From Vibrio nereis NBRC 15637 (GTDB taxonomy: Bacteria > Pseudomonadota > Gammaproteobacteria > Enterobacterales > Vibrionaceae), in assembly GCF_001591105.1 (NCBI RefSeq), contig NZ_BCUD01000001.1, positions 372,001-436,000 of the forward strand: a stretch of DNA of 64,000 nt. The letters are read 5' to 3'. Shown piece after piece: positions 57,366 through 64,000 of the stretch. Under the pieces are notes generated by a model. That model searched no databases and was not told the DNA's origin. It worked only from the letters and a program-made list of their open reading frames with translations. Positions within the stretch are counted from its first letter, which is position 1; each line of letters opens with the position of its first letter. A program made the translations under genes and the position numbers.

Positions 57366-57908
57366 GTGAATTATTCTCGTAGAGACTTTCTTAAATTGAC
57401 GGGCAGTGGGCTTGTTGTCGCAAGCTGTGCGCCAAGTGTGGCTTTGGCCTCTTACCCAGATCTTCGCCGCGAGCTAGCATTAAATAACATCAATACAGGT
57501 GAAGCACTCGAAACATGTTACTTCGATGGTCAGAAATACGTGAAACAAGAGTTGTCGCGTATCGATCATTTGTGCCGTGATTATCGTCGAGATGAAGTTC
57601 ACCCTATGGACAAACACCTATTTGACCAAATCTCTTTGATCCAATCAGAGCTAGGGGTAGAAGCTGAAGTCTTAGTCATTTCAGGTTACCGCTCACCTGC
57701 CACTAACGAATCGTTACGATCAAAATCCAGTGGCGTTGCCAAGAAAAGCTACCATATGCTTGGTCAGGCCATCGACTTTCGTTTAGACGGCGTTTCTCTT
57801 AAAACACTGCGCGATGCCGCGATCAGTCTTAAAGCTGGTGGTGTTGGATACTATCCTCGCAGTAACTTTATTCATATCGATACGGGTCCTGTTCGCTACT
57901 GGTCTTAA
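57366..57908 (+). CDS. mepK: Murein endopeptidase MepK (YcbK, DUF882)
   Basis: A 180-residue peptidase M15-like protein. The twin-arginine signal is SRRDFLKLTGSG. Zinc-type residues are in VISGYRSPATNESLRS, SYHMLGQAIDFRL and NFIHIDTGPVRYW. E. coli MepK cleaves 3-3 cross-links, the bonds made by LdtD, so neighbouring genes make and cut the same bond. It is 182 bases after ldtD and so may have its own promoter. Confidence 0.92.
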   Translation: MNYSRRDFLKLTGSGLVVASCAPSVALASYPDLRRELALNNINTGEALETCYFDGQKYVKQELSRIDHLCRDYRRDEVHPMDKHLFDQISLIQSELGVEAEVLVISGYRSPATNESLRSKSSGVAKKSYHMLGQAIDFRLDGVSLKTLRDAAISLKAGGVGYYPRSNFIHIDTGPVRYWS

Positions 57909-58028
57909 TGATTCGGTTGTGTAGATTAGGACATAGTCGAATGCGTTAAGCTGGTTAAACACGAGGTTGTCAAAGGCTTTGGCAAATGTCATAGTTCTGC
58001 CAGTTATGATTGTTATGAAGGTCTATTT

Positions 58029-58685
58029 ATGTCATTGAAGTATCAAGTTGTTCCAGTCACTGCATTTTCGCAAAACTGCTCTATTGTATGGTGCGATGAA
58101 ACCATGGAAGGGGTTGTGGTTGACCCGGGTGGTGATGTAAAACAGCTTGCGATGATCATCAAAGAACTCGGTGTTAAAGTGGTGAATTTAGTACTTACTC
58201 ATGGGCACCTCGATCACGTGGGTGGGACAGAGCCTTTAGCAGCTGAGTTAGGTGGTGTCGATATTGTGGGCCCACATAAAGACGATAACTTCTGGTTACA
58301 AGGTCTAGAAAATCAAAGCCAAATGTTTGGTTTTCCACTGACTAAAGCCTTTGAGCCGACTAAATGGCTAGAAGAAGGAGATCAGGTTCACTTTGGCAAT
58401 CAGGTATTGGATGTGATCCATACACCAGGCCACACTCCAGGCCACGTGATACTGTTTAGCCAAGAAGCCAAGCTCGCGTTTGTTGGTGATGTTCTGTTTA
58501 ATGGCTCGATTGGTCGTACGGACTTTCCGAAAGGGGACTTTGATACCTTAATCCACTCAATTAAAAGCAAACTGTGGCCACTAGGTAAAGAGGTTCGATT
58601 TGTACCAGGACACGGTCCTGAGTCCACATTTGGCCATGAGCGCGCATCAAACCCATTCGTGGCGGATGAAATGCCTCTGTACTAA
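58029..58685 (+). CDS. ycbL: Metallo-beta-lactamase-fold hydrolase YcbL
   Basis: A 218-residue type II glyoxalase-like protein. The metal-binding motif is THGHLDHVGG near residue 58, with further ligands in HTPGHTPGHV, FVGDVLFNGSIGRTDFP and PGHGPESTFGHERASNPF. The Salmonella homologue has hydroxyacylglutathione hydrolase activity. The order ldtD-mepK-ycbL is that of E. coli. A terminator follows. Confidence 0.9.
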   Translation: MSLKYQVVPVTAFSQNCSIVWCDETMEGVVVDPGGDVKQLAMIIKELGVKVVNLVLTHGHLDHVGGTEPLAAELGGVDIVGPHKDDNFWLQGLENQSQMFGFPLTKAFEPTKWLEEGDQVHFGNQVLDVIHTPGHTPGHVILFSQEAKLAFVGDVLFNGSIGRTDFPKGDFDTLIHSIKSKLWPLGKEVRFVPGHGPESTFGHERASNPFVADEMPLY

Positions 58686-58707
58686 TCCAGTTCGGATAAA
58701 ACGTTTG

Positions 58708-58735
58708 AAATGGTCGCTAATGCGGCCATTTTTCG
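58708..58735 (+). terminator. Terminator after ycbL
   Basis: The stem AAATGGTCGC / GCGGCCATTT with one wobble and a 4-base loop is followed by TTCG. Confidence 0.7.
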
Positions 58736-58751
58736 TTTACGGATTTAAGAT

Positions 58752-59417
58752 TTATTCCGGTTCAGCAGCGGCTAAGTACCTTCTGGTTAGGCCGACAAAC
58801 TCTTCTGGGGAGCGGTCTAAATCATGAGTCGATATAAAGATGTCATACCCATAATACCGCCTTTGGTATTTCATGCGGTTGGCGAGCATTGCTTGCAGAC
58901 CATAATACACCTCTCCATTTGAACTTCTGTAGGGTTTAGCATCGAGCACAATGTCTTCAAATTGAATCTCCTTTTGGTGCTGCTTGGCGCCTAAGTAGAG
59001 TAGGGCTCGTTGGCTTAGTAACAACTCTGTCGCGATTCGGGGACAGATACTTGAAAGGTATGGTGTGTAGTGTTTCAGTTTTATTCCTATCCACGGTAAA
59101 GGAGTTTGCCAGCCATCTTGGTCATACTGGCAGATACCGATTTCACTGATGTTGCTCCATTTCACCACCCAGCCTCCTTTGAATAGATGTTGCTGGAAGT
59201 GGAATGGGGTTAACGTATAGCAAACCGTCGCTTTTTTTATCATCAGATAACCAAACCCCAGGACGGATAAAACAGTAATGGTGGTCAAAAGAGATTGTTG
59301 CCAGCCCGGAGAAAAAATAAATAGAAACAATAGAACAATCACAAGCATCCCCATCATCAACTTGATGATGGGAGAGTTTAGGTTTAGTGGCTGATTACTT
59401 AAGTGGAGTGTTTGCAT
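58752..59417 (-). CDS. DUF2982 membrane protein
   Basis: 221 residues from the ATG at 59417 (MQTLHLSNQPLNL) with a GAGAGCGAG site directly before it; the in-frame ATG at 59444 has a poorer site. Two adjacent hydrophobic segments (about 22-65) are followed by a cytoplasmic domain with KWSNISEIGICQYDQDGWQT and YYGYDIFISTHDLDRSPEEF. I match it to DUF2982 of vibrios; function unknown. It is a single gene convergent with ycbL. Confidence 0.7.
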   Translation of the reverse strand: MQTLHLSNQPLNLNSPIIKLMMGMLVIVLLFLFIFSPGWQQSLLTTITVLSVLGFGYLMIKKATVCYTLTPFHFQQHLFKGGWVVKWSNISEIGICQYDQDGWQTPLPWIGIKLKHYTPYLSSICPRIATELLLSQRALLYLGAKQHQKEIQFEDIVLDAKPYRSSNGEVYYGLQAMLANRMKYQRRYYGYDIFISTHDLDRSPEEFVGLTRRYLAAAEPE

Positions 59418-59639
59418 ATCTCGCTCTCTATTAATAATAGTCAAACCTCTGTTTATTTATTCAGTACTCTAAGAATTGAACTTCGTTTGCCTGATTAAAT
59501 TGTAGTCTGATAACGGCATATCGCGCATTTTTGCCCGATTAAGCTGCCCATGCCCTGTAAATGGCTGCAAAATTTTGGTATAAATCGCGCTTCAAATTTT
59601 CACCACTGCTCCGTATGCAGTGAAATGGAGAAATACTCG

Positions 59640-60011
59640 ATGAGACTTGCTCATAAGCGCAAAGTGCAGATGAAACTGCAAAAGCGTATTAAGGCAACTG
59701 TTGCAAACATTGAAGCAACTAAGAAAGCTAAGCCTGAAGTTGAGAAAAAAGTAGCTGTAAAACCAGCAGCGGAGAAAGTTGTAGTAGCCAAAGCTGCTGA
59801 CGTTGCTCTAACGCCAAAACAACAACAAGTTCTTGATATCGTTGTAGCGAATGCTGAAGGTATCAATCCAAAAGGTATTGGTCTGGCAGCAGGCCAGGAA
59901 GATGCTAAAGCCGCTTCATGGGCAACTGGCGCTCTTAAAAAGCTTCTAGAAGAAAACCTAGTGGTAAAAGAGCAGCTAGCAGGTAACAAAGTTATCTACA
60001 AAGCGCTATAA
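59640..60011 (+). CDS. Basic protein with probable C-terminal winged helix
   Basis: 123 residues from the ATG at 59640 (MRLAHKRKVQMKLQK) with GGAG 10 bases upstream; an ATG five codons earlier covers that site. The N-terminal half is a lysine/alanine/valine-rich tail (KKAKPEVEKKVAVKPAAEK), like histone H1. The C-terminal half (LTPKQQQVLDIV ... KKLLEENLVVKEQLAGNK) has the pattern of a MarR-like winged helix. It is probably a DNA-binding protein. The gene stands alone and is followed by a terminator. Confidence 0.65.
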   Translation: MRLAHKRKVQMKLQKRIKATVANIEATKKAKPEVEKKVAVKPAAEKVVVAKAADVALTPKQQQVLDIVVANAEGINPKGIGLAAGQEDAKAASWATGALKKLLEENLVVKEQLAGNKVIYKAL

Positions 60012-60059
60012 GTGCTGCTGATTAACCTAATTGTTTGCAATTAGGGATATCTCTTTAAG

Positions 60060-60083
60060 AGCCTCGATTTATTCGAGGCTTTT
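60060..60083 (+). terminator. Terminator after the winged-helix gene
   Basis: The stem AGCCTCGA / TCGAGGCT with a 5-base loop is followed by TTTTG. Confidence 0.8.
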
Positions 60084-60255
60084 GTCTATCTAGCCTTAGT
60101 TGAGCGTAAACTCTATAAGTGTCACAGAAATGCTATATTTCTCCCTATCTTACCTCCAAGAATTCAACTAAGTATTCTCTCCCTACTAATTACTTTCCTC
60201 TTTATAAGTAACCTGTTGAACTATCTATATTTCTCCATTTTGGAGTCTATTGAGC

Positions 60256-60271
60256 TACGTATTAATACGTA
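60256..60271. promoter_or_regulatory. Palindrome in the TRAP operon promoter region
   Basis: TACGTATTAATACGTA is fully self-complementary over 16 bases and lies about 140 bases before dctP. It is a candidate operator for a regulator of the TRAP genes. Confidence 0.45.
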
Positions 60272-60410
60272 CTTCTTTAGTCTAACGGCAGTAGTGTTTG
60301 TTAAATGCTTTCCGTGTTCACGCTGATTTCTTATTTCATCGACTTGTTTCATTCTGTACTCGAAACAGAAACTGCCTACAAAGGTATGTCGCTTAACAAA
60401 GGATGTGAAC

Positions 60411-61508
60411 ATGAGTTTAATCAAGCAATCTTTAAAACGTGTGCTGAAAGGAACGGCGATGGCAGCAGCGTTAGCTGTTATGGCTACGTCAGCAAGTGCT
60501 GCAGAAAAGGTGTATCGCCTAAAATTGGCTGAAACTTGGGGGCCTAACTTTCCTGTCTTTGGGGATGCCACAAAAAACATGGCTGCGATGGCTGAAAAAA
60601 TGTCGAATGGTCGCCTGAAAATTCGTATCGATTCGGCAAATAAACACAAAGCGCCACTCGGCGTTTTTGACATGGTGAAGTCTGGACAGTACGACATGGG
60701 CCACTCGGGCTCTTACTACTGGAAAGGTAAGGTGCCAAACACGCTTTACTTTACCTCTATGCCCTTTGGTATGACGCCGTCTGAGCAATACGCATGGTTC
60801 TACCACGGTGGCGGTATGGAGTTAATGGAGAAGGTGTACTCTCCACATAACTTACTCTCTTTCCCTGGTGGTAACACCGATGTGCAGATGGGCGGATGGT
60901 TCCAGAAAGAGATCAACTCGCTAGAGGATCTGAAAGGCCTGAAAATGCGTATTCCTGGATTTGCAGGGGAAATTCTCGCTGAGCTAGGTGCGAAACCAAC
61001 CAATATTGCCCCAGGTGAACTTTATACTTCGCTTGAGCGTCGTACGATCGATGCACTAGAGTGGGTCGGCCCATCTCTTGACCTTCGCATGGGCTTCCAC
61101 AAGATTGCGCCTTACTACTATACAGGTTGGCACGAGCCGGGTTCAGAGCTTCAATTCCTAGTGAATAAGCGTACTTGGCAACGTTTGCCAGAAGACCTGC
61201 GTGAGATCCTGCGCGTAGCAATGCGTACAGCAGCCTACGACATGTACACGCAAGCAACACACGAAAGTGGCAAGAACTGGGTATCTATCAAGTCGGAGTA
61301 CCCAAATGTTCAGGTGAAAGATTTCCCACCACAAGTGATGCAAGCAATGCGCGATGCCAATGCAAAACTACTTAAGAAGCATGCAGAGGAAGATGAACTG
61401 GCGAAAGAGATTCAAAAGTCTCAAGCCGATTACCTGAAGCAAGTTCGTGCGTGGACAGATATTTCTCACCGAGCGTATCTGAATACACAAGCGGCACAAG
61501 GTCAGTAA
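60411..61508 (+). CDS. dctP: TRAP transporter substrate-binding protein
   Basis: 365 residues from the ATG at 60411 with AAGGA 8 bases upstream. A Sec signal (ending SASA) directs it to the periplasm. The family core includes MRIPGFAGEILAELGAKP with the carboxylate-binding arginine, APGELYTSLERRTIDALEWV and YYTGWHEPGSELQFLVN, which resembles the keto acid/lactate subgroup (TakP-like). So a 2-oxo acid or hydroxy acid is my guess. It is the first gene of dctPQM. Confidence 0.9.
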   Translation: MSLIKQSLKRVLKGTAMAAALAVMATSASAAEKVYRLKLAETWGPNFPVFGDATKNMAAMAEKMSNGRLKIRIDSANKHKAPLGVFDMVKSGQYDMGHSGSYYWKGKVPNTLYFTSMPFGMTPSEQYAWFYHGGGMELMEKVYSPHNLLSFPGGNTDVQMGGWFQKEINSLEDLKGLKMRIPGFAGEILAELGAKPTNIAPGELYTSLERRTIDALEWVGPSLDLRMGFHKIAPYYYTGWHEPGSELQFLVNKRTWQRLPEDLREILRVAMRTAAYDMYTQATHESGKNWVSIKSEYPNVQVKDFPPQVMQAMRDANAKLLKKHAEEDELAKEIQKSQADYLKQVRAWTDISHRAYLNTQAAQGQ

Positions 61509-61525
61509 TCTGATATAGCAAAAAA

Positions 61526-61603
61526 CAAAAGGTGGCAATGTCACCTTTTGGGAGCCCAAGAAAATTCATAATAATAATTGCGCTACCGACTTGAGTAGCG
61601 CAA
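61526..61603 (+). repeat. Two hairpins between dctP and dctQ
   Basis: CAAAAGGTG / CACCTTTTG (61526-61550) and TTGCGCTAC / GTAGCGCAA (61578-61603) are perfect 9-base stems. Neither has a T run. They may protect the dctP message or lower dctQM expression, as is common when the binding protein is needed in excess. Confidence 0.65.
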
Positions 61604-61626
61604 ATCACAATTCCAGGGAGTAGGGA

Positions 61627-62163
61627 ATGAGAAGTCTGATATATATCGAGCGGTTGTTTAATCGCTTCGGCGACTTTCTAGGATGGTTATCTAGTGTGTT
61701 GTTCATCTTGTTACTCGCAAACGTGGTTTACGATGTTGTGATGCGTTATGTCTTCAATGATGTATCTATTGCGTTTCAAGAAATGGAGTGGCATCTATTT
61801 TCAGCCGTTTTCCTATTAGGTGTACCGTATGCCATAAAAGCTGGTGGCCATGTTCGTGTTGACTTGTTTTATGAGCGTTTGTCTCACAAAGCGCAGGCGA
61901 TCATCGATTTGATCGGTACGGTTTGTTTCTTACTGCCGTTTTGCTTACTCGTTGCCTGGTTCGGTATTGATTTTGCTAAAGAAAGCTACGCTTTGGGTGA
62001 AACATCCGGCGATCCTGGCGGGCTACCTTACCGATGGATCATCAAAGCGATGATTCCACTTTCCTTCTTCTTTATGGCGGTAAGTGGTGTGGGCATGTTT
62101 CTGCATTCATTGAACAAAATCGTCAATCCCCATTTATTGCACGCCAATGTCGACAAGCAGTAG
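61627..62163 (+). CDS. dctQ: TRAP transporter small permease subunit
   Basis: A 178-residue inner-membrane protein with four membrane segments. It starts MRSLIYIERLFNRFGDF and has EMEWHLFSAVFLLGVPYAIKAGGHVRVD in the middle, typical of DctQ. It pairs with DctM. A GGGAG site precedes the ATG. dctM follows after 9 bases. Confidence 0.92.
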   Translation: MRSLIYIERLFNRFGDFLGWLSSVLFILLLANVVYDVVMRYVFNDVSIAFQEMEWHLFSAVFLLGVPYAIKAGGHVRVDLFYERLSHKAQAIIDLIGTVCFLLPFCLLVAWFGIDFAKESYALGETSGDPGGLPYRWIIKAMIPLSFFFMAVSGVGMFLHSLNKIVNPHLLHANVDKQ

Positions 62164-62172
62164 GAGTCGCCC

Positions 62173-63456
62173 ATGATCGGTATAGTAATGTTTTTTGTGG
62201 CCTTGTTTGCTTTGCTACTTGGCTTCCCTGTTGCGTTCACGTTTGGTGGTATTGCACTGATATTTGGTGTTTGGGCAGAAGGTATAGAGATGTTTGCCTT
62301 TATGCCTTACCGAATCCAATCCATTATGGAAAACACCGTACTGATGGCGGTTCCATTGTTTGTCTTTATGGGGCTAGTCCTGCAAAAGACACGCCTTGCA
62401 GAGCAGCTGCTTGAATCAATGGGACGACTGTTTGGTGGAGTGAGAGGCGGCATCGCGATTTCAACCGTTTTAGTGGGGGCGCTGCTGGCGGCCTCTACTG
62501 GTGTGGTGGGTGCTTCTGTGGTTGCGATGGGGCTTATCTCATTGCCTGTGATGCTTAAGTACAATTATGACAAAGGGTTAGCGTGCGGTACGATTTGTGC
62601 ATCAGGCACTTTGGGTCAAATCATTCCTCCTTCTATCGTTTTAATTCTGCTGGGTGATGTACTTGGCGTTCCGGTTGGCGACCTTTTCCAAGCTGCGGTT
62701 TGGCCTGGAATAGTCTTAGTTGGTGCTTATGTCATTTATATTCTTATCTACGCGAAACTAAATCCAGAAGCAGCGCAGCCAATTCCTAGCGATGGTTCAA
62801 TTAGCCGTAAGCAAGAAATTATGACAGCGCTTAAGGCGATCATTCCACCACTGGCATTGATTGTCGTGGTACTTGGCTCTATCTTCGCGGGTATAGCCAC
62901 ACCGACTGAATCGGCGGCTCTAGGCGGCGCAGGTGCTATTGTTCTGGCCGTTCTTTACAAGCAGTTTAGCTGGGGGATGGTGTTTGATGCCTCAAAAGAA
63001 ACCGTCAAAGTAACAGCAATGGTATTTGCAATATTGCTGGGCGCAACGGCGTTCTCGATGGCATTTACTTATACAGGTGGTGATTACCTAGTGGAAGAGT
63101 GGATGCTTCAGTTGCCTGGAGAAAAATGGGGCTTCTTGATCATTACGATGCTGGTTATCTTGGTGCTGGGTTTCTTCATCGACTTTGTAGAAATTTGTTT
63201 CATCATTGTGCCTATTTTGGCTCCAATCGCCGAGATCTTGGGTATCAATATGACTTGGTTTGCGATCTTGATTGCGATGAACTTACAGACATCCTTCTTG
63301 ACACCACCATTCGGCTTTAGTCTGTTTTATCTGAAAGGTGTCGCGCCCGCATCGGTAACCACCAGAGATATTTATCGAGGGGTGATGCCATTTATCGCCA
63401 TTCAAATTGTCGTGCTTGCTAGCTTGTTGGTTTTCCCGGAATTCTACGGAATGTGA
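62173..63456 (+). CDS. dctM: TRAP transporter large permease subunit
   Basis: A 427-residue inner-membrane protein with about twelve membrane segments that carries the substrate with sodium. Recognisable text: MENTVLMAVPLFVFMGLVLQ near residue 51, GASVVAMGLISLPVMLKYNY near 112, CASGTLGQIIPPSIVLILLG near 140 and ATPTESAALGGAGA near 240. It completes dctPQM. A terminator follows before the sensor gene. Confidence 0.94.
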   Translation: MIGIVMFFVALFALLLGFPVAFTFGGIALIFGVWAEGIEMFAFMPYRIQSIMENTVLMAVPLFVFMGLVLQKTRLAEQLLESMGRLFGGVRGGIAISTVLVGALLAASTGVVGASVVAMGLISLPVMLKYNYDKGLACGTICASGTLGQIIPPSIVLILLGDVLGVPVGDLFQAAVWPGIVLVGAYVIYILIYAKLNPEAAQPIPSDGSISRKQEIMTALKAIIPPLALIVVVLGSIFAGIATPTESAALGGAGAIVLAVLYKQFSWGMVFDASKETVKVTAMVFAILLGATAFSMAFTYTGGDYLVEEWMLQLPGEKWGFLIITMLVILVLGFFIDFVEICFIIVPILAPIAEILGINMTWFAILIAMNLQTSFLTPPFGFSLFYLKGVAPASVTTRDIYRGVMPFIAIQIVVLASLLVFPEFYGM

Positions 63457-63495
63457 CCGCTTAGTTACATAAACTTAACAGCTATTGTTATAGTG

Positions 63496-63525
63496 AAGCT
63501 GCTTATCGCAAGGTAAGCAGCTTTT
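63496..63525 (+). terminator. Terminator after dctM
   Basis: The 10-base stem AAGCTGCTTA / TAAGCAGCTT is followed by TTGTG. It is a moderately good terminator ahead of the sensor gene. Confidence 0.7.
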
Positions 63526-63544
63526 GTGTATTAAAGGGAATAGA

Positions 63545-64000
63545 ATGCATCTACAAGCAAAGCTGATATTGCTGAGTTTATTACCATTGCTGCTTGTTAC
63601 GGCAATGACCAGCTGGATATCCATCTATCAGGCGCAAACGCTCGGTGAAAATGAAGTCGAGCTTTTCAGGGAAGGTCTAATAAAGTCCAAAGAAACGGCG
63701 TTAAAAGATAGAGTTGACTTGGTTATTGATGCCATCTCGCATATTTATAACGATCCGTCCATCCCGGAGGAGATCGCTAAACAGCGAGTTAAAGACATGA
63801 TCGATGAGCTTCGTTATGGCAAAGATGGCTACTTTTTTGTTTATGACAGTAGCGGAACTAATTTGGTCCATCCGATTATTCCCGAGCTTATTGGACGTAA
63901 CTTGATCGACTTACAAGATGAGAATGGCGACTACTTGATTGAAGCGCTGTTACATCAAGCTCAAAGTGGTGGCGGGTTTCATCAATACTTGTGGCAAAAG
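63545..64000 (+). CDS. Cache-domain membrane sensor (probable histidine kinase), 5' part
   Basis: The first 152 codons are in the window. The start MHLQAKLILLSLLPLLLV is a membrane segment; the periplasmic part has the single-cache pattern RYGKDGYFFVYDSSGTNLVHP followed by IGRNLIDLQDENGDYLI. AAAGGGAAT precedes the ATG. Next to dctPQM such a protein is usually the histidine kinase that controls the transporter, but the kinase part lies outside the window, so a chemoreceptor or cyclase output is not excluded. Confidence 0.75.
   Translation, partial: MHLQAKLILLSLLPLLLVTAMTSWISIYQAQTLGENEVELFREGLIKSKETALKDRVDLVIDAISHIYNDPSIPEEIAKQRVKDMIDELRYGKDGYFFVYDSSGTNLVHPIIPELIGRNLIDLQDENGDYLIEALLHQAQSGGGFHQYLWQK

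Larger units (their letters stand above)
60012..60410. other. Intergenic region with terminator and 16-base palindrome
   Basis: 399 bases. It contains the terminator at 60060-60083 and the perfect palindrome TACGTATTAATACGTA at 60256-60271, about 140 bases before dctP. I see no sigma-54 promoter and no gene; a minus-strand ORF across the dctP start is a shadow. Confidence 0.55.

Noticed and set aside
60221..60697. 158-codon minus-strand ORF across the dctP start
   Set aside because: It overlaps the signal peptide and first domain of dctP in antisense; no ribosome site or family text.

Overview
The window is chromosomal DNA of a gamma-proteobacterium, almost certainly a Vibrio; the Harveyi clade is a guess from overall protein similarity. 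The evidence is the gene order trpL-trpE-trpG-trpD-trpCF-trpB-trpA beside rnm, yciO and rluB, the ycjX-ycjF-tyrR and ldtD-mepK-ycbL clusters, and several small proteins of vibrio type. I saw no tRNA, rRNA, insertion sequence, prophage, CRISPR array or integron.

Layout. 1-229: start of a dicarboxylate/amino acid symporter gene. 567-7620: trp operon on the minus strand, with a leader peptide, attenuator, promoter and TrpR operator; rnm diverges from it and is followed by yciO and rluB. 10381-14957: cydDC and trxB (minus). 15338-17216: an overlapping dioxygenase/PLP-enzyme pair. 17250-21026: DUF2797 protein, sanA, DUF3392 protein, malic enzyme (minus). 21178-24891: HrpB-like helicase, an unknown protein, a probable outer-membrane barrel. 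24941-29870: aspC, a frame-broken VWA lipoprotein, a MocR regulator, a small membrane protein. 29903-33767: two tandem small paralogues, asnS, a chemoreceptor with a haem-c motif. 34049-38840: queD, an aromatic amino acid permease, L-serine deaminase and serine transporter. 39129-43403: nudL, pabB, class I fumarase, a small membrane protein. 43522-49691: ycjX-ycjF-tyrR-rimJ-HD gene, DUF2947 protein, and an unlisted 58-residue ORF. 49879-55524: ribA, then an iron-type operon (imelysin, di-haem oxidoreductase, second imelysin, DUF1513 protein) behind a Fur-box-like site. 55627-58685: ldtD, mepK, ycbL. 58752-64000: DUF2982 protein, a basic winged-helix-like protein, and a TRAP transporter operon followed by the start of a cache-domain sensor.

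Functional themes. Aromatic amino acid and chorismate metabolism recurs: the trp operon, pabB, aspC, an aromatic permease and tyrR. Cytochrome maturation (cydDC), iron handling and haem-type sensing form a second theme. Peptidoglycan remodelling (ldtD, mepK, sanA) is a third.

Most of the window is conserved core. The parts I consider least described are: the dioxygenase plus a desulfurase-like enzyme lacking the catalytic cysteine; the tandem small proteins sharing a QPYYWHPDWL core; the chemoreceptor with a periplasmic CxxCH; the VWA lipoprotein broken at a T-run; a cluster of five GATC sites; and several structured leaders.
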